Shown here piece by piece: positions 25,967-32,537 of a DNA stretch of 32,537 nt. This stretch comes from an uncultured Porticoccus sp. (GTDB lineage Bacteria; Pseudomonadota; Gammaproteobacteria; Pseudomonadales; Porticoccaceae): assembly GCF_913061305.1 (NCBI RefSeq), contig NZ_CAJXST010000012.1:1-32537 (forward strand), written 5' to 3'. Below the pieces are notes generated by a model. That model made no database searches, was not told the origin of the DNA, and was given only the letters and a program-made list of their open reading frames with translations. The position numbers were made by a program, and so were the translations under genes. How positions within the stretch are numbered: the first letter of the stretch is position 1; each line of letters begins with the position of its first letter.

Positions 25967-26775
25967 GGTGCCGCCGGTTTAATAAACTTCAGCGTCATGC
26001 GGTCGCTCTCACCAATGGCCTGATACTTCTCCCGATCCTTCTCCTGCAACCGCAGGGAGGGCGGCAGGGTCCAGACACCCTCGGGGTGATCAGTCGTATC
26101 CTTGGGATTGGCATTGAGCTCGGATCTGGCCGCCAGCACAAAACCGGCTTTTTCCGCCAGCTCAATCACGTAGGCCTCCGGCATATAGCCGCTACGTATC
26201 ATTTCCGCCCGGTCGATGGTGCGACTGGTGCGATGCTCCACGACACCGAGCACTCCGCCGGGTTTGAGCGCCCGGAAGAACAGCTCAAACGCTTTTCCTT
26301 CACTGTCAGAGCGCAACCAGTTGTGTACATTGCGGAACGTCACCACCCGATCGGCAACCCCATCGGGCACCGTCAGCACGCCGTTCGCCGGGTCGAATGT
26401 CGAGAGAATTACATCGCCATACACCGGCGGATCAGTGGCCAATTTCGCGGTAAATGTCGCCAGCGACTGTTCGTAGTAAGACACACCGCTGTCTTTTGGA
26501 AAATGCGCGGCGTACAACAGACCCCGATCAGCGCCCCCCTGATGGACCAGCGGTGCGAGAATCTCGGTATACCAGCCGGCACCGGGGGAAATCTCCACCA
26601 CGGTCATGCCTGGTTCCACCTGAAAAAAGGCCAGGGTTTCCACCGGATGGCGATAACTGTCGCGTGCCACAAATTCAGGCGTCCGGTGCGCTCCCGCAAA
26701 GGGGGATGTATCGGCTATCGCATCGACACATCCCAGCCATAACACCAGCAACAGTAACGGATTAATGATTTTCAT
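25963..26775 (-). CDS. Exported class I SAM-methyltransferase (COG4798-like)
   Basis: This 270-residue protein has an N-terminal signal peptide (residues 1-21, likely cleaved in AIA-D) followed by a Rossmann methyltransferase domain. Motif I is VVEISPGAGWYTEIL (59-73). The family-typical HRTPEFVARDSYRHP precedes it, and FRNVHNWL, LKPGGVLGVVEHR and EKAGFVL follow. A periplasmic methyltransferase is odd because SAM is cytosolic; members of this predicted family share the feature and have no settled function. A Cys follows LWLG but the lipobox is poor. The SD is GAGGAGA before ATG 26775. Its stop overlaps the yheU start. Confidence 0.88.
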   Translation of the reverse strand: MKIINPLLLLVLWLGCVDAIADTSPFAGAHRTPEFVARDSYRHPVETLAFFQVEPGMTVVEISPGAGWYTEILAPLVHQGGADRGLLYAAHFPKDSGVSYYEQSLATFTAKLATDPPVYGDVILSTFDPANGVLTVPDGVADRVVTFRNVHNWLRSDSEGKAFELFFRALKPGGVLGVVEHRTSRTIDRAEMIRSGYMPEAYVIELAEKAGFVLAARSELNANPKDTTDHPEGVWTLPPSLRLQEKDREKYQAIGESDRMTLKFIKPAAP

Positions 26776-26896
26776 CTCGATCTCCTCTGGGTATCCGATG
26801 GCTCCAAAATGGCCGGCAGATAATGCCCGGTCATGGCCCGGGGCCGATTGTTAGGCCATAATAGTCCCACAACAGCACAGGAATAAGAACCGCCGC

Positions 26897-27421
26897 ATGA
26901 AACACTATCTCGCATTGACCGTCATCGCCGATGATCGTCCCGGCATTGTGGAGCGCATCGCCGACGTGGTCACTCGCGCCGGTGGCAACTGGCTGGAAAG
27001 CAGCATGTCCCGCCTTGCCGGTAAATTCGCCGGCATCCTGTTGGTGGATATTGCCGAAGACCGACAGACGACTCTGCTCACGGCACTGGAACAATTACAA
27101 CACCAGGGTATTCGGGTAACCGGCGAGGCCTGTTCCTCACTGCACTCTTCACTGCACCCAGCCGATGGCGAGCGCGTCACACTGACGGTGGTCGGCAACG
27201 ACCGAGCGGGTATCGTCGGCGAGATCTCCGGCATTCTGGCAAAACTGCAGGTCAACGTGGAAGAGCTCTGCACCCACTGTGAGGATGCGCCGATGAGCTC
27301 GGAAATCCTGTTCCGGGCCAGTGCCACCCTGCAGTTGCCACAGGACCTCGACAGAGGCCGACTGCAACAGGCATTGGAAAGTGTATCGGACGACCTGATG
27401 GTGGAGCTGGAACAGACCTGA
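26897..27421 (+). CDS. GcvR-like double ACT domain protein
   Basis: This is a 174-residue protein of two ACT domains (about 3-75 and 92-165). Both begin with the amino-acid-binding phrase, DDRPGIVERIADVV and NDRAGIVGEISGILAK. The architecture is that of GcvR, the glycine-cleavage repressor accessory protein, and of related pseudomonad ACT proteins. It has no DNA-binding domain and would act by binding an amino acid and a partner. It is divergent from the methyltransferase gene; an AGGA lies 14 bases before the ATG, further than usual. It ends 7 bp from the convergent transporter gene. Confidence 0.85.
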   Translation: MKHYLALTVIADDRPGIVERIADVVTRAGGNWLESSMSRLAGKFAGILLVDIAEDRQTTLLTALEQLQHQGIRVTGEACSSLHSSLHPADGERVTLTVVGNDRAGIVGEISGILAKLQVNVEELCTHCEDAPMSSEILFRASATLQLPQDLDRGRLQQALESVSDDLMVELEQT

Positions 27422-27427
27422 AGGGAT

Positions 27428-28198
27428 TCAGGCGACCAGGCCTTTCAATAACAGACCCACCCCAAATGCCATCCCGGCAGCAATACCACCGATCACCACC
27501 GTTTCCAGCCCGGACACCAGCCAGCCCTGATCGACAAAACGACCTTTCATGGCACCGACGATGAAAAAAGCTATCACGGTTAAGCCCGCAGAGAGGCCAA
27601 AGGCGTAGTCGATCAGACCCGGTGATAACCAGTTGGCGACATAGGTCGTCAACGGTATGAACCCTACCAGGCAAAAGGCGACAAAGGTGGCCAGACCGGC
27701 CCTGAACGGGTCATGTGATTGCAGAGAGAGACCGAACTCTTCCTGAACCATGGTATCCACCCAGGTTTTCTCATCCGAGGTAATCACACCCACAGCATCT
27801 TCGAGAACACGTCCCTCGAAACCCTTGCGGGCATAAATCTGGCGAATCTCCTCCACCTCGCCCTCGGGAAATCGTTTAATTTCTTCAATTTCCCGGTTGC
27901 GGATCTTGATGCGGTGTTGGTTCTCCGCACGGGTACCCAGGTAATTACTCACCGCCATGCTGAAACCGTCCGCCAGCAGGTTGGCAAAACCCAGGATAAT
28001 GATGACCGAAGAAGACAGACCGGCACCGGCAACACCCGCAACGATGGCAAAAGTGGTAATGGCACCATCCACCGCACCGTAGATAAAGTCCCTCACGTAA
28101 ACAGAATCCGGGCCATCATCCAGACGCTGGGCAATCAGGTGGGGATGGTGGTGGGCTTTAAAGTCCTCGATCCCGTCGAGTTGGTCGTGGTTTTTCAT
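27428..28198 (-). CDS. VIT1/CCC1 family metal transporter
   Basis: This 256-residue membrane protein has five predicted helices: the first is in DFIYGAVDGAITTFAIVAGV, the second in ILGFANLLADGFSMAVSNYLG, and three lie near the C terminus. Between helices two and three is the acidic metal-binding domain (REIEEIKRFPEGEVEEIRQIY onward, about 88-140), as in VIT1-type iron/manganese transporters. It would move Fe2+ or Mn2+ out of the cytosol. I start at ATG 28198; a TTG is immediately upstream. It lies 64 bp after yrbG and probably shares its transcript. The short leader holds a coupled mini-ORF. Confidence 0.9.
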   Translation of the reverse strand: MKNHDQLDGIEDFKAHHHPHLIAQRLDDGPDSVYVRDFIYGAVDGAITTFAIVAGVAGAGLSSSVIIILGFANLLADGFSMAVSNYLGTRAENQHRIKIRNREIEEIKRFPEGEVEEIRQIYARKGFEGRVLEDAVGVITSDEKTWVDTMVQEEFGLSLQSHDPFRAGLATFVAFCLVGFIPLTTYVANWLSPGLIDYAFGLSAGLTVIAFFIVGAMKGRFVDQGWLVSGLETVVIGGIAAGMAFGVGLLLKGLVA

Positions 28199-28261
28199 CA
28201 ATCATCCGCTCCGGGCATGGTTATTCCGCTCCGGCAAAAACCGGGATTAGGCGAAGGGGCT

Positions 28262-29245
28262 TCAGGCTACGCCGCTCAGAACCGAAAATACCAGATAGCT
28301 ATTGTAGGCAATAAATACCAGCAGTAGGCCGAAACCTTCAAACCGGTTAATCCGGCCCTGCCGGCCCTTAAAGCCATAGGCCATCAACAGCAACATCACC
28401 ATGAGAATCGTCATGGTGGCCCAATCGCGGGTTAACACCTGTTGTGACAGGTTGGTCAAGGGTTCAATAAGACCCGCGATGCCGACCACCGCCAGAATAT
28501 TGAACATATTGGAGCCGACGATATTGCCGATGGCGATATCGTGTTCGCCCTTGCGCACGGCAATCACGGAAGAAGCCAGTTCGGGCAAGGACGTCCCCAG
28601 CGCGACAATCGTCAGACCAATCACCAGATCGCTGACACCCAGGGATTCGGCAATGGTGACAGCCCCCCACACCAGCAGCCTCGAGCTGGCCACCAATACG
28701 ATCAAACCCACTGCCAGCCAGAAGATGGCTTTCGCCAGCGGCAGGGTATGTTCACGTATTTCCTGATCGAAGTCTGTTGCCAGGGCATCACCCCGGTCGC
28801 GAATGGCTGAAAAAACCGACCAGCCGATCAACGCAAAAAAACCGATCAGCAGCAATGCCGCCTCCCAGCGAAGTACTGCGTTATCCCATAGCATGAGACC
28901 CGCGCCAACACAGATCAAAATCAGCAGCGGCAGCTCCTTGCGAACGATTTTTGAATGCACCATGATCGGCATGATCAAGGCCGTGACACCCAGTATCAGG
29001 CCGGTATTGACAATATTGGACCCCAGCGCATTACCCAGCGCCAGTTCCGGGCTGCCATCCAGAGCCGCCATGGCCGACACCACCATCTCCGGCGCAGAGG
29101 TGCCAAAACCGACAATCACCATGCCGATCAGCAGGCTGGGCATGCCGGCATGATAGGCCGTCGCCGCAGCACCATCCACAAACCGGTCGGCACTCCAGAT
29201 CAACAGGCCAAAACCCACCAGCACCGCCAGCGTTGCAATCAGCAT
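28262..29245 (-). CDS. yrbG: Calcium/sodium antiporter, YrbG-like
   Basis: This 327-residue inner-membrane exchanger has about ten helices and two inverted alpha-repeats. Repeat one has GFGTSAPEMVVS and ALGNALGSNIVNTGLILG; repeat two has ALGTSLPELASS and AIGNIVGSNMFNILAVVG. The Ser/Glu/Asn residues in these repeats form the cation site in NCX/YrbG proteins. The length equals E. coli YrbG. The ATG at 29245 has GAGGG upstream, and a near-consensus promoter lies at 29276-29303. It probably exports Ca2+ in exchange for Na+ and is co-transcribed with the VIT/CCC1-type transporter gene. Confidence 0.95.
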   Translation of the reverse strand: MLIATLAVLVGFGLLIWSADRFVDGAAATAYHAGMPSLLIGMVIVGFGTSAPEMVVSAMAALDGSPELALGNALGSNIVNTGLILGVTALIMPIMVHSKIVRKELPLLILICVGAGLMLWDNAVLRWEAALLLIGFFALIGWSVFSAIRDRGDALATDFDQEIREHTLPLAKAIFWLAVGLIVLVASSRLLVWGAVTIAESLGVSDLVIGLTIVALGTSLPELASSVIAVRKGEHDIAIGNIVGSNMFNILAVVGIAGLIEPLTNLSQQVLTRDWATMTILMVMLLLMAYGFKGRQGRINRFEGFGLLLVFIAYNSYLVFSVLSGVA

Positions 29246-29275
29246 ATCACCCTCTTTTTAACCGTTCGTGCAGTC

Positions 29276-29303
29276 ATTAAAATCTGCGCATCTATCTTGT
29301 CAA
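29276..29303 (-). promoter_or_regulatory. Promoter of yrbG
   Basis: On the minus strand TTGACA (29303-29298) and TTTAAT (29281-29276) are separated by 16 bp, about 30 bp before the yrbG ATG. A 32-nt imperfect stem-loop (29304-29335) abuts the -35. Confidence 0.65.
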
Positions 29304-29385
29304 TGCACACCTGTCACCCACTGACAGGCGGTGCATCCTAACCGGCACAACCACGCAAGGCCAGCGGTCAGGAGCAGCCAGCACG

Positions 29386-29850
29386 CTACTGCCCACCGGC
29401 AAAATCATTTTGTCGCCAGGCCTCATAACTGACAATGGCCACCGCATTGGACAAATTCATACTGCGGCAGCCGGGACGCATGGGAATTCTCAGACGGTGG
29501 GCCGGGGCAAAACTGTCCATCACCGGCTGCGGTAAACCGGCTGTTTCCGAACCGAACAGGAGCACGTCACCGGGGCGATAAACGATCCCGTCATGGGGCA
29601 CGTTTCCCTTCGTGGTACAGGCGAAAATCCGCCTGTCACCCATCTGCGCCAGAAATGCCGTGTAGTCGGGGTAACGGGTGACTGAGGTCATATCCCGGTA
29701 ATCCAGCCCGGCCCGGCGCAATTTCTTTGTTTCCAGATCGAAACCCAACGGTTCGATCAGATGTAAATGACTGCCGTTATTCGCCATCAAACGGATGATA
29801 TTACCCGTATTCGGGGCGATCTGCGGTTCGTAAAGGGCAATGTGAAACAT
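29386..29850 (-). CDS. trmL: tRNA (cytidine/uridine-34-2'-O)-methyltransferase TrmL
   Basis: This 154-residue SPOUT methyltransferase (E. coli TrmL is 157) methylates the ribose of the wobble base in tRNA-Leu isoacceptors. Motif 1 is [17 protein letters not shown], motif 2 is [11 protein letters not shown], and motif 3, the knotted SAM site, is [18 protein letters not shown]. An open frame extends 27 codons further upstream, but ATG 29850 aligns with family N termini (MFHIALYEP). No SD is apparent. It is single, with no clear T-rich terminator downstream. Confidence 0.96.
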   Translation of the reverse strand: MFHIALYEPQIAPNTGNIIRLMANNGSHLHLIEPLGFDLETKKLRRAGLDYRDMTSVTRYPDYTAFLAQMGDRRIFACTTKGNVPHDGIVYRPGDVLLFGSETAGLPQPVMDSFAPAHRLRIPMRPGCRSMNLSNAVAIVSYEAWRQNDFAGGQ

Positions 29851-30019
29851 AGAGAGATCACGCGAAGATAAGGCAGCCATTCTAACAGGTGCGAGTGCCT
29901 GCAGACATACTGCCTGCCCCGTCACCACCAATGATGCACGGTGACAATCAATCGGGCGGTAATCAACCAGAACGGTTCATGGATCGAAATATCGGCAAGC
30001 AGGCAATGGGTCATCGTAC

Positions 30020-30047
30020 TTGACTTTATCGCAGCGATATTTATGAT
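30020..30047 (+). promoter_or_regulatory. Promoter of the zinc-homeostasis operon
   Basis: TTGACT (30020-30025) and TATGAT (30042-30047) are separated by 16 bp in an AT-rich stretch unlike its surroundings. Transcription would start near 30054. Confidence 0.65.
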
Positions 30048-30059
30048 ACGATATATCAT
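30043..30059. promoter_or_regulatory. Inverted-repeat operator, possible Zur box
   Basis: ATGATA-CGATA-TATCAT is a 17-bp dyad with perfect 6-bp arms. It overlaps the -10 and the probable transcription start, the position of a repressor site. AT-rich dyads of similar length are bound by Zur in gammaproteobacteria, and COG0523 genes are common Zur targets; the assignment to Zur is inferred. Confidence 0.45.
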
Positions 30060-30103
30060 CTTATTTATAGTTCTGATTTAAAAAAGGAACCACCATTGCC
30101 GCC

Positions 30104-31336
30104 ATGGATATCACCACTATGAAACCTCAACACAACAAACTGCCCGTCACCGTGTTGTCCGGGTTCCTGGGCGCAGGAAAAACCACTGTGCTAAACCATA
30201 TCCTGCACAACCGGGATGGCCGTCGGGTCGCTGTCATTGTCAACGACATGAGCGAAGTCAACATCGATGCCGCCACCATTCAAAATGAAGTACAACTGAA
30301 CCGCAGCGAAGAGCGTCTGGTAGAAATGAGCAATGGCTGTATCTGCTGCACGCTGAGAGAGGATTTACTCGAGGAGGTCGGCCGGCTTGCCGCTGAAAAC
30401 CGTTTCGATTATCTGGTGATCGAATCCACCGGTATTTCGGAACCCCTGCCAGTGGCAGAAACTTTTACATTCGCCGATGAGCAGGGTCGAAGCCTGTCCG
30501 ATGCCGCACAACTGGATACCATGGTAACCGTCGTGGATGCGGTCAATTTCATGCATGACTATATCGAAGCAAAGCAGCTACAGGAGACCGGCGAAAGCCT
30601 TGGCGAGGACGACCACCGAAGTGTCGCCGACCTGCTGGTCGACCAGGTGGAATTCAGTGATGTGATCCTCATCAGCAAAACCGATCTGGTGTCAGCCGAA
30701 GCATTAAACAAGCTCAAAGGTGTGCTGAAAACACTCAATACCGAAGCGGATATCGTCGCCATTGAAAACGGCCAGATAGATTTGAGTAAGGTGCTGGGCA
30801 CTGGCAGATTCAGTTTTGAGCGGGCACGACAGGCACCCGGCTGGTTGAAGGAAATGCGCGGCGAGCACGTGCCTGAAACCGAAGAATATGGCATCAGCAG
30901 TTTTGTGTACAAGGCACGTCGCCCGTTCCACCCCAAGAAATTCCACGACTTTCTCCACAACCCACAATTGCACGGCAAACTCATTCGCTCGAAAGGCTGC
31001 TTCTGGCTGGCCACACGCCCGGCACATATCGGCAGTTGGAATCAGGCGGGTGGCATCGCCCGGTGTGGCGTTGGCGGCATATTCTGGAGGGCGGTACCCA
31101 AGGATCAGTGGCCCCAGGATCCGGCAACAAGAGAAGCCATTTTAAAGCAGTGGGAAGAGCCATTTGGTGATATGCGGCAGGAACTTGTGTTTATCGGTCA
31201 GGGACTCGATCGCGACCAGGTTTACCAACAACTGGACGATTGCCTCCTGTCTGAAGAAGAACTGTTTGCGGGCAAAGAACACTGGCTGTCTCTACCGGAC
31301 CCGTTCCAGGCGTGGGCTTCCCCTGAGGAACAATGA
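30104..31336 (+). CDS. COG0523-family GTPase, putative zinc metallochaperone
   Basis: This is a 410-residue CobW/COG0523 GTPase. Walker A is GFLGAGKTT (20-28), the metal-binding CxCC is Cys79-x-Cys81-Cys82 in [17 protein letters not shown] (107-114) is Walker B-like, and SKTDLV is the guanine-specificity motif. The C-terminal CobW_C domain (about 265-395) begins near [14 protein letters not shown]. Family members of the ZigA/YeiR type deliver zinc under zinc starvation. The ATG at 30104 lies 15 bases after AAGGA; an in-frame ATT at 30095 is better spaced. It is coupled to the DUF1826 gene by an ATGA overlap. Confidence 0.92.
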   Translation: MDITTMKPQHNKLPVTVLSGFLGAGKTTVLNHILHNRDGRRVAVIVNDMSEVNIDAATIQNEVQLNRSEERLVEMSNGCICCTLREDLLEEVGRLAAENRFDYLVIESTGISEPLPVAETFTFADEQGRSLSDAAQLDTMVTVVDAVNFMHDYIEAKQLQETGESLGEDDHRSVADLLVDQVEFSDVILISKTDLVSAEALNKLKGVLKTLNTEADIVAIENGQIDLSKVLGTGRFSFERARQAPGWLKEMRGEHVPETEEYGISSFVYKARRPFHPKKFHDFLHNPQLHGKLIRSKGCFWLATRPAHIGSWNQAGGIARCGVGGIFWRAVPKDQWPQDPATREAILKQWEEPFGDMRQELVFIGQGLDRDQVYQQLDDCLLSEEELFAGKEHWLSLPDPFQAWASPEEQ

Positions 31337-32007
31337 TCATGTCCGATAATTCTGCCCTGAAACTGCTGGCCATTGAGGATAGCGGTAGCGTCACCGGCAC
31401 AGACCCGGGTGTGTTCTCAAGTATCTACAATGCCGATATCAACATGACTATCTGGCAGAGAACCCTCAATCTGCCGATGCAGGTTTATGTGGCGTCGCTG
31501 ATAAAAAGTCCGCCTGTTTTTCAGACATTACAGGCCGTCATGCAGGGGAACGAAGTAACGCCCTGGCTCTCCGCCCACCTGCCGAACCGTCGGGGGAAAC
31601 CCGCATTGATTGCGGATATTTCCCGGCTGTGCGAGATGTTTTCGGTGCTGTTTGACCTGGAGCGAATCGGCCTGCGCATGGCCCTGCTGAGTCAGGCCAT
31701 GTGCCCGCGATTCCATGTGGACCATATTCCCTGTCGAATGGTGACGACCTACGGCGGCCCGGCCACTGAATGGCTTGAAAACAACCGGGTCGAGCGCACC
31801 AGACTCGGCAAAGGCGGAAAAGGAAAACCCGATGACCAATCAGATATTTTCAGCTCACCCCGGCATATCAGCCAACTCACCGTCGGCGATGTTGCCCTGC
31901 TAAAAGGTGAGTCATGGCATGGCAACGAAGGCCGGGGAGCCGTCCACCGATCTCCTCCCATGCCCTCCGGCGCAGCCAGATTGATGCTATCACTGGACTT
32001 TGGGTAA
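31333..32007 (+). CDS. DUF1826 protein
   Basis: This 224-residue soluble protein belongs to the DUF1826 family, commonly encoded next to COG0523 GTPases. Recognisable blocks are [10 protein letters not shown], the central [20 protein letters not shown] (about 118-137), with Cys/His/Asp residues suited to metal binding, and [22 protein letters not shown] (split: VALLKGESW then HRSPP). The biochemical function is unknown. The ATG overlaps the GTPase stop (ATGA); a second in-frame ATG two codons later is also spaced for the GAGG upstream. It is predicted to be part of the zinc response. Confidence 0.85.
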   Translation: MIMSDNSALKLLAIEDSGSVTGTDPGVFSSIYNADINMTIWQRTLNLPMQVYVASLIKSPPVFQTLQAVMQGNEVTPWLSAHLPNRRGKPALIADISRLCEMFSVLFDLERIGLRMALLSQAMCPRFHVDHIPCRMVTTYGGPATEWLENNRVERTRLGKGGKGKPDDQSDIFSSPRHISQLTVGDVALLKGESWHGNEGRGAVHRSPPMPSGAARLMLSLDFG

Positions 32008-32038
32008 TCCATCCAACCTGAATAGTCGAGGGTCCTTC

Positions 32039-32061
32039 GGCCCCTTCGGGGGCCTTTTTTT
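32039..32061 (+). terminator. Rho-independent terminator after the DUF1826 gene
   Basis: GGCCCC-TTCG-GGGGCC forms a six-base-pair stem with a stable tetraloop, followed by seven T residues. It lies between the DUF1826 stop and the zrgA-like start. Confidence 0.85.
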
Positions 32062-32094
32062 ACAACAACGCGCCATCAAACAACTGGCCAGACT

Positions 32095-32537
<443 letters not shown>

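Overview
The window reads as chromosome of a free-living, probably marine, gammaproteobacterium. Many genes closely match enterobacterial or pseudomonad families (YdjA, long-form QueF, YadG/YadH, AlaA, PdxB, Xni/ExoIX, EpmC, YheU, YrbG, TrmL). Coding density is high, genes are often coupled by ATGA or TGATG overlaps, and several GTG/TTG starts are backed by Shine-Dalgarno (SD) sequences. The genus cannot be named from sequence alone.

Layout. 1-264: end of a tandem array of 126-bp palindrome-rich repeats. 399-5000: YdjA-type nitroreductase, a membrane class III adenylate cyclase, and a yadG-yadH-queF operon on the minus strand. 5252-17269: a signalling island. A plus-strand run encodes a membrane histidine kinase, a lone receiver, a receiver-PAS-kinase-receiver hybrid, a receiver-EAL c-di-GMP phosphodiesterase, and a 1320-residue hybrid kinase with about seven PAS domains. 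Facing it on the minus strand are a bacteriophytochrome fused to a GGDEF diguanylate cyclase and, just upstream, the heme oxygenase that should supply its biliverdin. The heme oxygenase frame is cut by one in-frame TAG. 17405-17683: tRNA-Glu and tRNA-Gly with a near-consensus promoter and a strong terminator. 17759-20895: msrB, alaA, an NAD-kinase-like gene and a 58-codon gene. 20892-23947: GGCT-epmC-xni-pdxB, overlapping and co-directional. 24095-26775: an unrecognised 231-aa protein, then a coupled methyltransferase-yheU-hydrolase set. 26897-29850: ACT-domain regulator, VIT/CCC1-type metal transporter, YrbG-type Ca/Na exchanger, TrmL. 30020-32537: a zinc-homeostasis locus (COG0523 GTPase, DUF1826, ZrgA-like periplasmic protein) behind a promoter whose -10 is overlapped by an inverted repeat. 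The window ends inside a His-Glu repeat.

The most distinctive system is the light/c-di-GMP island. The phytochrome keeps its biliverdin-binding Cys, the DIP motif, the PRxSF tongue, a GGEEF active site and an RxxD inhibitory site, so it should make c-di-GMP under red/far-red control. The receiver-EAL protein keeps its catalytic residues and should degrade it under phosphorylation control. The large kinase carries a LOV-like PAS that lacks the photoactive cysteine. The broken heme oxygenase raises the question of where the chromophore comes from. The zinc locus is the second point of interest. All functional statements are inferred from sequence; no searches were run.
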